From Methylobacterium frigidaeris (GTDB lineage Bacteria > Pseudomonadota > Alphaproteobacteria > Rhizobiales > Beijerinckiaceae): a DNA stretch of 64,000 nt. The stretch is taken from contig NZ_BPQJ01000007.1 in assembly GCF_022179185.1 (NCBI RefSeq), positions 186,001 to 250,000 on the forward strand, in the 5' to 3' direction. Of the stretch, positions 1 through 8,372 are shown piece by piece; within the stretch, counting starts at the first letter, position 1, and each line of letters starts with the position of its first letter. Below the pieces are notes generated by a model, which saw only the letters and a list, made by a program, of their open reading frames with translations, was not told where the DNA came from and made no database searches. The translations under genes were made by a program, and so were the position numbers.

Positions 1-1
1 C

Positions 2-325
2 AGCAAGGGCCGGGTGCAGGACTTCGTGATGATGAAGGCGGCGGAGATCACCCTCGCCAATGGCCGCACGCACTTCCTCATCACGGATTCCCGCGACACC
101 ACCGAGCGGAACCAGTACCGCGGCCCGTCGCGCTCCGAGACCGTCTGGCGGGGCGATTCCCGCGTCACCACCACGACGCCCGGCTTCGTCAACACGGTGG
201 TGCGTCCGGGAGAAGACGCCTATGTGCGCCTGCTCTCGAAGAGCGCGGGACCGCTGCCTCCGGAGGCGCTGGACGCCGCCGAGGTCAAGCGCGTGGTCGG
301 CCCGCGCCTGCTCCAAGACGACTGA
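2..325 (+). CDS. C-terminal part of a hypothetical (CC0125-like lipoprotein?) protein
   Basis: Only the last ~107 codons are in the window; the open frame runs back to the first bases, so the true start lies upstream. The visible part reads as an envelope protein fragment: a segment MMKAAEITLANG followed by an 'HFLITDSRD' strand, then a polar region with many Thr and Arg, ending PRLLQDD. The helix-then-strand pattern 'aaEitLanGrthFli' recalls alphaproteobacterial CC0125/CC1285-family lipoproteins, but the N-terminal lipobox needed to confirm that is missing. A GTG at 14 is in frame but has no obvious ribosome site. Gene reality is fairly sure, family assignment weak. Confidence 0.6.
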   Translation, partial: SKGRVQDFVMMKAAEITLANGRTHFLITDSRDTTERNQYRGPSRSETVWRGDSRVTTTTPGFVNTVVRPGEDAYVRLLSKSAGPLPPEALDAAEVKRVVGPRLLQDD

Positions 326-377
326 CAGGACGACCGACCCGACGGCTTCGGTCCGTCGGAACCCGGCATCCGCGGGC

Positions 378-396
378 GGGAGCCAAGCAGGCTCCC
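378..396. terminator. short GC hairpin after the first gene
   Basis: GGGAGCC and GGCTCCC form a perfect 7-bp stem around a 5-nt loop, 53 nt after the stop at 325. C-rich sequence follows instead of a T run, so it is at best a weak terminator or an RNA 3'-end structure. Confidence 0.35.
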
Positions 397-480
397 GCTC
401 CCGGCCCCCCGTGTCTCGCTGAACCGGCGCGGCCGAACGGTCGCGCCACGACGCTGCGTCTCCTCTCAAGGTTTTCGGTC

Positions 481-3400
481 ATGCTGCGCCATCGCGCTCC
501 CCTGCTCGCCGGCCTGTCCGCCATCGCGCTCACGGCTTGGAACGATCCTGGCCGGGCGGCCGAGGCGGGCCCGCTGCCGGCCTTCGCCCGCATCGCGAAC
601 TCGGACCTCGCCGCGCAGCGCCCGCTGATCTCGCCATCGACGATCGGCCTCAGCGCCGTCGATTTCGAGACGCCGGAATACAAGCTGCAATACGGCCTCC
701 CGTCGATGAACGCCGCGGCGGCCTATGCGCGGGGCTTCACGGGCGCCGGCGAGACGGTCGCGGTGGTGGATTCCGGCATCGACGCGAACCATCCGAAGTT
801 CGACGGGCGGATCTCCGGCCTGTCGCGCAACTTCGACATCGGCGGCAGCAACCCGGGCGATGTCCGCGACAACCTCCAGCCGGAGGACCAGGGCCACGGG
901 ACGGCCGTGGCGGGCGTGGTCGCGGCGGCCCGGACCGGACAGAAGATCCACGGCGTCGCCTTCGACGCCGAGATCATGGCCCTGAGGGCCACGGGGAGCA
1001 ACCGCGACACGGCCGCGGCGCTCTCGTACGCCGCCGATCAGGGCGTCCGCATCCTCAACGCGAGTTACGGACCGGGATTTCCACAGAAGCGGCTGCCCAA
1101 CGGCTCGCCAAACCCCGATTACAAAGAACTCGAGATCTATGACATCAATGTCGGCGATCTATACAGGACCTCCACCAGCCTGAAGAAGGCGATGGATGGC
1201 GGCATGCTCGTGATCGCCGCTGCGGGCAATGACGGCATCGACCAGCCGATCATCGCGAAGAACCCGACGGGCATGTCGCTGTTTCCGTTCATCAAGCCAT
1301 CGACCGCGAGGAGCGGCGACTACCGCTTGGTGGATGGAGAGGGAAGAGAGTTCCCGATCGAGGCGGATGACGAGGACAGCGACTTCTCACAGCTCTCCAA
1401 GTCGCTCATCACCGTCGTCGCCGTCGACAAGGACGCCACGATCGCGCCCTACAGCAACCGCTGCGGCGTCGCGGCCAACTGGTGCATGGCGGCGGTTGGC
1501 TCGATGGTCGGGACGACGGTGCCGCTGGGGACCGCCCCGAACGGCTCCGACTACGAGTTCAAGTTCGGCACCTCCTTCGCGGCCCCGCAGGTCGCCGGCG
1601 CCGCCGCGGTGCTGCGCCAGGCCTTCCCGTTCATGACCGCGCCGCAACTCGCCCAGACGCTGCTCACGACGGCCACCGACCTCGGCGATCCGGAGATCTA
1701 CGGCTGGGGCCTCCTGAATCTCGGCCGCGCCGTCGACGGCCCGGGCCTGTTCACCTCGACCTGGGACGTCGACACCCACGGCTATTATGGCCGCTTCGCC
1801 AACCCGATCGGCGGTCCGGGCGGCCTGGTGAAGCGGGGCGCCGGCATCCTGGAACTCGCCGGGGCCAACCAGTACGAGGGCGCGACCGAGGTGCTCGGCG
1901 GCACCCTGGTGCTCAACGGGTCGGTGACCTCGCCGGTGATCGTCGAGTACGACGGGACCCTGCGCGGCACCGGCCGCATCGCCTCCTCGCTCGCCAGCAA
2001 CGGCATCGTGCGCCCGGGCAACTCCCCCGGCACCCTGACGGTGGCCGGCCCGGTGGCCTTCGGGCCCGACAGCCTGCTCGCCCTCGACATCGACGGGACC
2101 CGGACCGGCAGCGGCGCCGGCAGCCATTCCCGCCTGCTGGCGACCGGCACCACCGCCACGGTGGCGGCCGGCGGCGCTCTGGTGCCGATCCTGCGCGGCA
2201 TCACGGGCGACGCCTCGAACGCCTACACGCCGGCCCTCGGCACCCGGTTCGGGGTGCTCGGCGCCGCAGCGGGCCTGTCCGGCTCCTTCGCGGGACTGGC
2301 CCAGCCGACGAGCGGCCTCGCCGCCGGCACCCGCTTCGACGCGCTCTACCGCGCGACCGGCCTCGACCTCGTGGTGACGCCGGCCCGCTACGCGGCGCTC
2401 CAGGCGGTCGGCCTGCGGCAGACCGGCAACGAACGGGCGGTGGGCGCCGCCCTCGACGCGGCGCGTCCGGACGCCGGCACCCGACCCGACGCCCTGCGCG
2501 CTCCCCTCTACGACGCGCTTTACGCCAGCACGCCCGCGTCGCTGCCGGGCGCACTCGCCAGCCTGTCCGGTCAGACCTACGGCGACGCCGTGATGGCCGA
2601 CCTCTCCGCCCGGCGCCTCGCCGGGGCGGCCCTCGACCGGCACCTCACCCTCGGCACCGGGCTCGGCGTCAGCGTATCGGCCGGCCGTGGCGGCGCCGGG
2701 CTCGGCCCGAATCTCGACCTGCGGGCGAAGCCCGGTGCCGCCACGGCGGCGCTCGCGGTGGGCGAGGGACGGTTCTGGGGTGATGCCGTCTACGGCTTCG
2801 GCACCCGCAGCCGGGACGCTGCGGCCGGCGGCGCGGGCTTCGACGCCGGCGGCGTCATCCTCGGCCTCGACCGGCAGGTCTCCGCGACCACCCTGGTCGG
2901 CGGCGCCTTCACCTACCTGCGCGGCGAAGGCAGCTCGAACGGTGCCGTCCGCGACCTCGGCCGGTTCAGCAACGACAGCTACGGCGGCACGCTCTACGGC
3001 ATGACGCGCGTCGAGGCGATCGAGCTGCGCGGCACCGTCAGCGGCGGCATCACGACCGGCCGCATCACCCGCGACATCGCGGTCGGCAGCCTGCAGCGCA
3101 GCGTGAGCGGGTCGCTCTCCGGCCCGAATGCCGGCGCCTCGGCCTTCGCCGGCACCCGCATCGCCGCCGGGATCCCCGGCACGGCGGTGATCCCGGAGGC
3201 GGGGCTCTCCTACGATTACCTCGGCCGCGGGCGGGTCGCCGAGGCGGGAGCGGCCGGGCTCTCGGCGGCGACCCGCGACGTCAACGCCCTGCGGTCCCTC
3301 CTGGGCGCCCGCCTGGCCTCGGACGTCGTGCTTCCCGGCGCCGCCCCCCTGCGGTTCGACCTGCGGGCCTACTGGGCGCACGAGCTCGCCGACACGACGG

Positions 3401-3597
3401 CCCTGGTGCAGTCCCGCCTGTTCGGAACCGGCTTCTCGGCGGCGACCAGCCGGCTCGCCCGCGATGGCGCCGTGCTGGGCGCGAGCCTGAGCGGCGAGAT
3501 CGCGCCCGGCTTCGCCCTGCAGGCGGGCTATACCGGCGAGATCCGGGCCCGGGCCGACGCCCATCTGTTCTCGGCCGGGCTCACTGCCACCTGGTAG
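481..3597 (+). CDS. autotransporter serine protease (subtilisin S8 passenger, beta-barrel C-terminus)
   Basis: A 1038-residue type V secreted protease. An N-terminal signal segment (about residues 1-28, ending near GRAAEA) precedes a subtilase domain with the full triad: Asp97 in VVDSGID, His139 in GHGTAVAG and Ser365 in GTSFAAPQ. Around residues 455-490 there is an autotransporter-associated strand repeat (GGPGGLVKRGAGILELAG, GGTLVLNG), followed by a Gly/Ala-rich beta-helical stretch. The last ~280 residues look like an autotransporter barrel with alternating hydrophobic strands, although the final residues are 'LTATW' (Trp instead of the common Phe). Known members cleave themselves or other surface proteins; the substrate here is unknown. 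It is monocistronic, with its own strong terminator just downstream and an AraC gene after that. Confidence 0.92.
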   Translation: MLRHRAPLLAGLSAIALTAWNDPGRAAEAGPLPAFARIANSDLAAQRPLISPSTIGLSAVDFETPEYKLQYGLPSMNAAAAYARGFTGAGETVAVVDSGIDANHPKFDGRISGLSRNFDIGGSNPGDVRDNLQPEDQGHGTAVAGVVAAARTGQKIHGVAFDAEIMALRATGSNRDTAAALSYAADQGVRILNASYGPGFPQKRLPNGSPNPDYKELEIYDINVGDLYRTSTSLKKAMDGGMLVIAAAGNDGIDQPIIAKNPTGMSLFPFIKPSTARSGDYRLVDGEGREFPIEADDEDSDFSQLSKSLITVVAVDKDATIAPYSNRCGVAANWCMAAVGSMVGTTVPLGTAPNGSDYEFKFGTSFAAPQVAGAAAVLRQAFPFMTAPQLAQTLLTTATDLGDPEIYGWGLLNLGRAVDGPGLFTSTWDVDTHGYYGRFANPIGGPGGLVKRGAGILELAGANQYEGATEVLGGTLVLNGSVTSPVIVEYDGTLRGTGRIASSLASNGIVRPGNSPGTLTVAGPVAFGPDSLLALDIDGTRTGSGAGSHSRLLATGTTATVAAGGALVPILRGITGDASNAYTPALGTRFGVLGAAAGLSGSFAGLAQPTSGLAAGTRFDALYRATGLDLVVTPARYAALQAVGLRQTGNERAVGAALDAARPDAGTRPDALRAPLYDALYASTPASLPGALASLSGQTYGDAVMADLSARRLAGAALDRHLTLGTGLGVSVSAGRGGAGLGPNLDLRAKPGAATAALAVGEGRFWGDAVYGFGTRSRDAAAGGAGFDAGGVILGLDRQVSATTLVGGAFTYLRGEGSSNGAVRDLGRFSNDSYGGTLYGMTRVEAIELRGTVSGGITTGRITRDIAVGSLQRSVSGSLSGPNAGASAFAGTRIAAGIPGTAVIPEAGLSYDYLGRGRVAEAGAAGLSAATRDVNALRSLLGARLASDVVLPGAAPLRFDLRAYWAHELADTTALVQSRLFGTGFSAATSRLARDGAVLGASLSGEIAPGFALQAGYTGEIRARADAHLFSAGLTATW

Positions 3598-4060
3598 GCC
3601 CGAGCGGATCTCGCAAAAGCGGTCGCCGGTTTCGCAACGGAAATCTGCGACAAGACAAGAAGCCAAGCGGCGGACGCGTGGGCCTGCCAGCGCAAGTCTG
3701 CATGGAGCGGCGTCCGATCGCCCTGAAATCGGACGCCGCTCCAGTCTTTTGATTTTGCCGCATCGTCTGCGACGAATTGGTCTCCACATCGTCGGAAACT
3801 GTCCGGACAGACCAGCGCTGCGCCGTCGGGGACGCGCTCTTCCATCGGGGTGCGGCGCCGACCTGCGCTCCCCCATATCCTGACCGCCCGTGTCCTCGTG
3901 AGCACAACTTGATCGCGTCGCGTGAATGACGACGACACCCGGCGTTTTGGCATTGACGCAGCGCTTCCGCGTGCCCATCCTTTTTTGTGCATTGCTGAAA
4001 CGGGTTTGTCTCATTTCGACTTTCCCGCGACGGTACTTTCGACGCACTCGACGGGCGTTC
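3598..4060. other. intergenic region after the autotransporter
   Basis: About 460 bases with no convincing gene. The first part holds the strong hairpin terminator at 3704-3750. The rest, up to the chosen AraC start, contains open frames lacking codon bias and ribosome sites, and presumably carries the AraC gene's promoter. The in-frame extension upstream of 4061 is rich in Arg and Phe and is unlikely to be translated. Confidence 0.6.
3704..3750 (+). terminator. strong intrinsic terminator of the autotransporter gene
   Basis: A perfect 15-bp stem (3704-3718 paired with 3728-3742) with a 9-nt loop is followed by AGTCTTTTGATTTT. It lies 107 nt after the protease stop codon and is the longest perfect stem in this part of the window. 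Confidence 0.85.
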
Positions 4061-5179
4061 ATGTCGAACATGCACGCCTCAACTCACGAGAGGCCGCGTT
4101 CATCCTCGCAGGATGCGACAGCGGCACCAGGCCGGGCGGTGGACGCTGACGCGATGGCGGAGAACGCGGCGACGGACTTGATGCTCGAGCGCCTCGAAGC
4201 CGAGCAGCAATTCGCCCTCTGGCACGACCTGGTGCAGCCTCTCTTCCGGGTCAGCCTCGACGAGGAATCGGCCGCCGGCTTCCGGGCCGAGGTGCAGGCG
4301 GTCCCGGTCTCCGACGCCCTGCTGACGACCGCGACGTCGCGGGCGCAATCCTTCGAGCGCAGCATGGGCGACGTCCGCAGCTCCGGCTGGGACCATGTCG
4401 TGATCCAGCATTACGTCAGCGGCGGCTTCGAGGGGCTCTGCGGCGAGCGGGCGGTCTCGGTCGCGGCCGGGGACATCAACGTCCTCGACCTCAACCGCAC
4501 CCTGCGCACGCGGGCGACGGATTTCTCCAACCTCACGCTGATCCTGCCGCGGGACCGCCTGCCGATCGCCGGGTCGCACGACCTGCATGGGCGCGCGATC
4601 GGCCGGGGCAGCGCCCTCGCGACGGTGATCGGGAGCCACCTGCGCAGCCTGGCCGAGCATGCCGGGTCCCTCTCCCCGCGGGAGGCGAGCGCGGCCCTCG
4701 ACGCGCTCTGCCTGCTGCTCTCGGGCAGCGACTTGCGGGAGGCCGATCCGCTCGTGCGCGCGGCGGCGAGCGCCAGCGCCCACGAGCGGATCTGCGCGCA
4801 TATCGACCAGTACCTTGACGACCCGACCCTGAGCCCCGCCGGCATCGCGGCGGCCTGCCGGGTGTCGCGGGCGACCCTGTACCGGCTGTTCGGCTTCGAC
4901 GGCGGCGTCATGGCCTACATCGCCGGGCGCCGGCTCGACCGGGCCTTCACGGCCCTGAGCCGGCCGGATGACGGGCGCACCAGCATCGCGCAGGTGGCCT
5001 ATCGCAGCGGCTTCGCCAGCGAGACGCATTTCAGCCGCTCGTTCCGGGCCCGGTTTGCCATGACCCCGCGGGACGCCCGCCGCCTCGCCCGCGAGGGCCT
5101 GCATCCGGTCGCGGCGGCGCCCGGCCTGAGCCCGCGCGACTGGGTGGGGACGATCCGGCGCCTGCGGGAAACCTTCTGA
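4061..5179 (+). CDS. AraC family transcriptional regulator
   Basis: A cytosolic DNA-binding regulator of about 372 residues from this start. The N-terminal two thirds match the AraC-binding-like sensor module, with a cupin-like pattern (GDINVLDLNRTLRT). The last ~110 residues hold the double helix-turn-helix: first HTH 'SPAGIAAACRVSRATLYRLF', second HTH 'IAQVAYRSGFASETHFSRSFR' in two parts, then the conserved 'F..TPRDAR' end. ATG 4061 was chosen because upstream in-frame sequence does not look coding; ATG 4154 is an alternative. It lies downstream of the autotransporter but is separated from it by a terminator, so a regulatory link is only a guess. No ligand can be assigned. Confidence 0.85.
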   Translation: MSNMHASTHERPRSSSQDATAAPGRAVDADAMAENAATDLMLERLEAEQQFALWHDLVQPLFRVSLDEESAAGFRAEVQAVPVSDALLTTATSRAQSFERSMGDVRSSGWDHVVIQHYVSGGFEGLCGERAVSVAAGDINVLDLNRTLRTRATDFSNLTLILPRDRLPIAGSHDLHGRAIGRGSALATVIGSHLRSLAEHAGSLSPREASAALDALCLLLSGSDLREADPLVRAAASASAHERICAHIDQYLDDPTLSPAGIAAACRVSRATLYRLFGFDGGVMAYIAGRRLDRAFTALSRPDDGRTSIAQVAYRSGFASETHFSRSFRARFAMTPRDARRLAREGLHPVAAAPGLSPRDWVGTIRRLRETF

Positions 5180-5251
5180 GGGCGGGACCGTCTTCCGAGA
5201 GCTTGGCAAGCCTGAGGATCTGCTGGTTCCGGGACAGGCGCCCTGCGGCGG

Positions 5252-5626
5252 TCAGGGCAGCGCGCCGATCAGCTCCTTGGCACGGGTCATCGTGTCGTTG
5301 CAGGCCTGGGCGTTGCCGGCGCGGTCCTGGTCGCGCGCCGTGGCGATCAGGCCGCGCGCCTCGGCGATCCGGCCGGCCTGCGGCGCGGTCGCGGGATCGC
5401 TCGGCTTTCCCGCCGGCGGGGCAGCCAGAGCCTTGGGTGAGGCCTCCTTGGGTAAGGCCTCCTTGGGCGAGCCTCGCGTCGTCGGCGCGTCGCCGGTCAC
5501 CGCTGCGGCACCGGGGCTCTCGAGCCGGCGCTCGATCGTGGCAATCTGCTCCGCGCAGGGCGTGGCCGCAGCGGCGGTTGCGGCGAGCGGCACCAGAATC
5601 GAAGCCGCGATGAATGTCCCTCGCAT
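5252..5626 (-). CDS. small secreted protein with PKEA repeats
   Basis: A 124-residue protein of unknown function. The start ATG at 5626 has a strong ribosome site (AGGAGG) 5-10 nt upstream. A signal peptide (about residues 1-20, FIAASILVPLAATAAAA) predicts export. The mature part has a Cys-containing N-terminus, a low-complexity centre in which PKEA/PKA units are repeated three times (15-bp tandem DNA repeat), and an alpha-helical C-terminus with one Cys (AGNAQACNDTMTRAKEL). The C-terminal helix resembles small periplasmic proteins of Methylobacterium, but no family is recognised. Two cysteines could form a disulfide. Convergent with the AraC gene. Confidence 0.75.
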   Translation of the reverse strand: MRGTFIAASILVPLAATAAAATPCAEQIATIERRLESPGAAAVTGDAPTTRGSPKEALPKEASPKALAAPPAGKPSDPATAPQAGRIAEARGLIATARDQDRAGNAQACNDTMTRAKELIGALP

Positions 5627-5791
5627 CGGGGAGCCTCCTGCCCGAAGCCGCCTCTCGCGGGCGGCAGCCCCGGGCAACGGATGACCTCACCACCGGTTCG
5701 CGCTGCGGATCACGGCGTCGGTGTCGCACGGCGCCCGGCCGCCGCGCGCATCGGCGGCCTGTCTCGGGCGCCCCGCCTCGGCGCCCAGCCT

Positions 5792-6082
5792 TCAACTCCT
5801 GCCCTGGCGCGCCGCCGCCGCCGCGACGAGGCGCAGCACCTCGCGGCGGGCCTCGGGATCCGTGATCCGGTTGAAGGTGCGCAGGAGGTCGACCGCCTGC
5901 CGCTCGAAGCTCCTGTCACCGTCACGCTCCACCCCGGGGCCGGGGACCGGATCGATCGAGATCCCGAGCAGGGCCTCGATCTCGCGCAGCCGGCGGATCG
6001 ACAGGCTCTCGGCCGAGACAGCGTCGTCATCGCCGCGAGAGGGGTTCGGCTGGCGGCCGGAATCGAACACGCCATCGGACAT
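5792..6082 (-). CDS. hypothetical small soluble protein
   Basis: A 96-residue acidic protein with no signal peptide or membrane segment. ATG 6082 is preceded by CAGGAGGTG at good spacing. Residues 1-25 are polar and Asp/Ser-rich. The C-terminal 60 residues form predicted helices: 'LSIRRLREIEALLGI', then 'QAVDLLRTFNRITDPEARREVLRLV' read in parts. The motif 'F..I.D...R..vL.lv..aa' is the layout of short alphaproteobacterial proteins that follow an HTH or act as small adaptors, but function is not known. It stands alone on its strand, upstream of and divergent from the efflux gene at 6362. Confidence 0.7.
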   Translation of the reverse strand: MSDGVFDSGRQPNPSRGDDDAVSAESLSIRRLREIEALLGISIDPVPGPGVERDGDRSFERQAVDLLRTFNRITDPEARREVLRLVAAAAARQGRS

Positions 6083-6361
6083 CGGCACCTCCTGCCCCCG
6101 AGCACGGTGCCCGGGGTCGCGTCGCGGCTGCCGCGCCCCCGCTCGCAGCGCCGTGAAAGTCTGATTATTGTCCTGCTCGTTCGCAGACAAACAAGATGGA
6201 TCGTCTCACTCAGATGTGATGAGCGACCCGCTCCGAACGGGTGAGCGCCCGGACAAGCGGCGGTCACGGCTGGGCTCAGCCATTCCCGACCGGCATGCCT
6301 CGTGCGGTCGGCATCGCCTTACAGAGAATGAGCCCCTGAAGGACCGTGAGCGGACCGAGTC

Positions 6362-7606
6362 ATGACGATGTCACCGAGGCGTTCCGGCGAAGCTCAGGAT
6401 CAAGCCTGCCCGCCTCACCACGCATCCTCGCCTCGCCCGGCCTCTTCGCCTCATGGACGAGCGTCGCTGCCGCTTCTCGTCGCCGTGACCATGACCGGGA
6501 CGGTGGCCCTGCACATCTTCGTGCCCGCCCTCGCGGCGGCGGCGGCCGATCTCGGCACCACACCGGTCGCGGCGCAGCTGACGATCACCCTCTACCTCGT
6601 CGGCCTCGCCTGCGGGCAGCTGGTCTACGGGCCGCTCTCGGACCGGTTCGGCCGTCGCCCGGTGCTGATCGCCGGCCTGTCGCTCTACCTCGCGGGGCTC
6701 CTCCTGGCGATCCCCGCCCCCTCGATCGAGGTGCTGATCGTCGCCCGGGTGCTGCAGTCGCTCGGGGCCTGCGGCTCGCTGGTGCTCGGCCGGGCGATGG
6801 TGCGGGACGTCTCGACCTCCGCGGATGCCGCCCGCAAGATCGCGATCCTGACCATGGCGATGACGCTGACCCCGGCCCTGGCGCCGGCGATCGGCGGCCT
6901 CGTCGCCGGCGCCTTCGGCTGGCGGGCGGTGTTCGTGGTGCTGGCGGCGGTGGTGGCCGTCCTCGGCGCGCTCGTGGTGCTGACCCTGCCGGAGACCAAT
7001 CGGCGGCTGGTCGCGCTGCCGGGCATCGGTGCCGTCGCGGGGGCTTACGTGCGCCTCCTGCGCAACTCGACCTACCGGGCCTACCTGCTCGCCGGGGCCT
7101 GCGCCGGCACCAGCCTCTACGCCTTCCTGGCGGTGGCGCCGTTCCTCCTCGTCGACCGGCTCGGCCGCTCGTCGCAGGAGGTCGGGCTCGATTGCCTGAT
7201 CGTGGTGGCGGGGATGGTGGCCGGATCGGCAGCGGCCGGGCGCCTGGCCGGGCGGATGCCGATTCAGCGGGCGGCCCGGATCGGCAACGGCCTCTGCCTC
7301 GCCGCGGCCCTGGCGCTGCTGGCGATCGACCTCAGCGGGCATCTCACGGTGGTGACGCTGCTCGCGCCCCTCGTGCTCTACGCGGTCGGCATCGGGCTCC
7401 TCGGGCCGAACGCGGTGGCGGGCCTGATGAACGTCGATCCCCACGCGGCCGGCTCGGCCTCGAGCCTCTACGGCTTCATGCAGATGGCGCTCGGCGCCCT
7501 GTTCACGCTCGTGGTCGCCACGTGGCACGACGGCTCGGCGACCCCGGTCGCGGCGACGCTGCTCGGCGCCGCCGCGATCGCCGCGCTCTCGCTCCGGCGG
7601 GTGTGA
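6362..7606 (+). CDS. Bcr/CflA-type multidrug efflux MFS transporter
   Basis: An inner-membrane drug:proton antiporter of 414 residues with about 12 transmembrane helices, the usual length for the Bcr/CflA subfamily. The first ~40 residues are hydrophilic and Pro/Ser-rich, so the true start may be the ATG at 6491 (MTGTVALH). The subfamily-typical loop between helices 2 and 3 is present (GPLSDRFGRRPVL), as is the helix-4 motif 'LQSLGACGSLVLGRAMVRD' (drug/H+ motif B region with Arg). Helix 5 has the antiporter motif (PALAPAIGG). It is monocistronic; no adjacent regulator indicates the substrate. Confidence 0.88.
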   Translation: MTMSPRRSGEAQDQACPPHHASSPRPASSPHGRASLPLLVAVTMTGTVALHIFVPALAAAAADLGTTPVAAQLTITLYLVGLACGQLVYGPLSDRFGRRPVLIAGLSLYLAGLLLAIPAPSIEVLIVARVLQSLGACGSLVLGRAMVRDVSTSADAARKIAILTMAMTLTPALAPAIGGLVAGAFGWRAVFVVLAAVVAVLGALVVLTLPETNRRLVALPGIGAVAGAYVRLLRNSTYRAYLLAGACAGTSLYAFLAVAPFLLVDRLGRSSQEVGLDCLIVVAGMVAGSAAAGRLAGRMPIQRAARIGNGLCLAAALALLAIDLSGHLTVVTLLAPLVLYAVGIGLLGPNAVAGLMNVDPHAAGSASSLYGFMQMALGALFTLVVATWHDGSATPVAATLLGAAAIAALSLRRV

Positions 7607-7636
7607 GCCGAGCCCGCACCGGCCTGTGAACAGACG

Positions 7637-7651
7637 TTAACCTTTTCTTAA
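7637..7651 (+). promoter_or_regulatory. CtrA binding site, perfect TTAA-N7-TTAA (distal)
   Basis: TTAACCTTTTCTTAA matches the alphaproteobacterial CtrA full-site consensus exactly, 77 nt upstream of the start codon at 7728. A second perfect site follows at 7693. Confidence 0.7.
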
Positions 7652-7692
7652 CTCGGCCGTTGCCCTCGCGGACCCGGCGTGCGACCAATTCG

Positions 7693-7707
7693 TTAACGAG
7701 AGCTTAA
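7693..7707 (+). promoter_or_regulatory. CtrA binding site, perfect TTAA-N7-TTAA (proximal)
   Basis: TTAACGAGAGCTTAA is a second exact match to the CtrA full site, 56 bp from the first (near-integral helical turns), ending 20 nt before the start codon. Position overlapping a likely -10/+1 region suggests repression or cell-cycle timing of the peptidase gene. Confidence 0.7.
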
Positions 7708-7727
7708 CGGTTGCGGGTGCGGGTCGG

Positions 7728-8372
7728 ATGCGTATCGCGGGTCGCAAGGGCGGAATTGGAATCGCGCAGGCCCTGGCCGTGGCTGCCGGGCTGCTGGCTT
7801 CGGTGAGCGGGGCGGGCAGCCAGACCCTGGCGGGGCTCCCGGCCGTCACCCTTCCGGCCGCTGCCGTCGGCGAGGCCCGGCCGGTCCCGGCCTGGGTCGA
7901 GTTCTGTACCCGCTACGGGTCGGAATGCGCGGTGGATGCCGGCGAGCCGGCGCAGGTGACGCTGACGCCGCGGCTGTGGCAGACGGTCACCGGCATCAAC
8001 CGGCAGGTCAACACCAGCCTGCGCGCCGTCACCGACCAGGAGCACTGGGGCGTGCCGGACCGCTGGGACCTGGCCGAGGACGGCTCGGGCGATTGCGAGG
8101 ACTTCCAGCTGCTCAAGCGCAAGCTGCTCGCCCAGGCCGGGCTGCCGCGGCGCGCGATGCGGATGACGGTGGTGATCGACGAGAAGGGCGAGGGCCACGC
8201 CGTGCTGATGCTGCGCACCGACCGCGGCGATCTGGTCCTCGACAACAAGACCAGCGCCGTGCTGCCCTGGCACAAGACAGGTTACACCTTCATCAAGCGC
8301 GAGGGGGACGAGAGCGTGCGCTGGGTCTCCCTCGGCCGGGCGGTGTCGCCGGTCGTCACGGCGAATCGCTGA
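7728..8372 (+). CDS. bacterial transglutaminase-like cysteine peptidase (C93/DUF920), copy 1
   Basis: A 214-residue exported protein: signal peptide about residues 1-31, then the BTLCP domain. The catalytic triad is visible as Cys123 (GDCEDFQLLK), His157 (GEGHAVLM) and Asp172 (LVLDNK). LapG, which cleaves biofilm adhesins in response to c-di-GMP, belongs to the same peptidase clan; most Rhizobiales homologues are uncharacterised. Bases 7909-8302 match the copy at 39705 with one mismatch, whereas both ends differ. Two perfect CtrA sites lie in its promoter, suggesting cell-cycle control. The 3' end overlaps the convergent gene at 8356-8637 by 17 bp. Confidence 0.88.
   Translation: MRIAGRKGGIGIAQALAVAAGLLASVSGAGSQTLAGLPAVTLPAAAVGEARPVPAWVEFCTRYGSECAVDAGEPAQVTLTPRLWQTVTGINRQVNTSLRAVTDQEHWGVPDRWDLAEDGSGDCEDFQLLKRKLLAQAGLPRRAMRMTVVIDEKGEGHAVLMLRTDRGDLVLDNKTSAVLPWHKTGYTFIKREGDESVRWVSLGRAVSPVVTANR
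7909..8302 (+). repeat. 394-bp block repeated at 39901-40294
   Basis: By direct comparison, this stretch equals 39901-40294 except for one base (C at 8009, G at 40001). It begins and ends abruptly inside the two peptidase genes, and the flanking coding sequence is diverged. Confidence 0.9.

Noticed and set aside
1387..4071. Long minus-strand open frame (894 codons) across the autotransporter and the region after it
   Set aside because: Arg/Gly/Ala-rich product, no family motif, antisense to a gene with a clear catalytic triad and barrel. High GC makes such antisense frames common.
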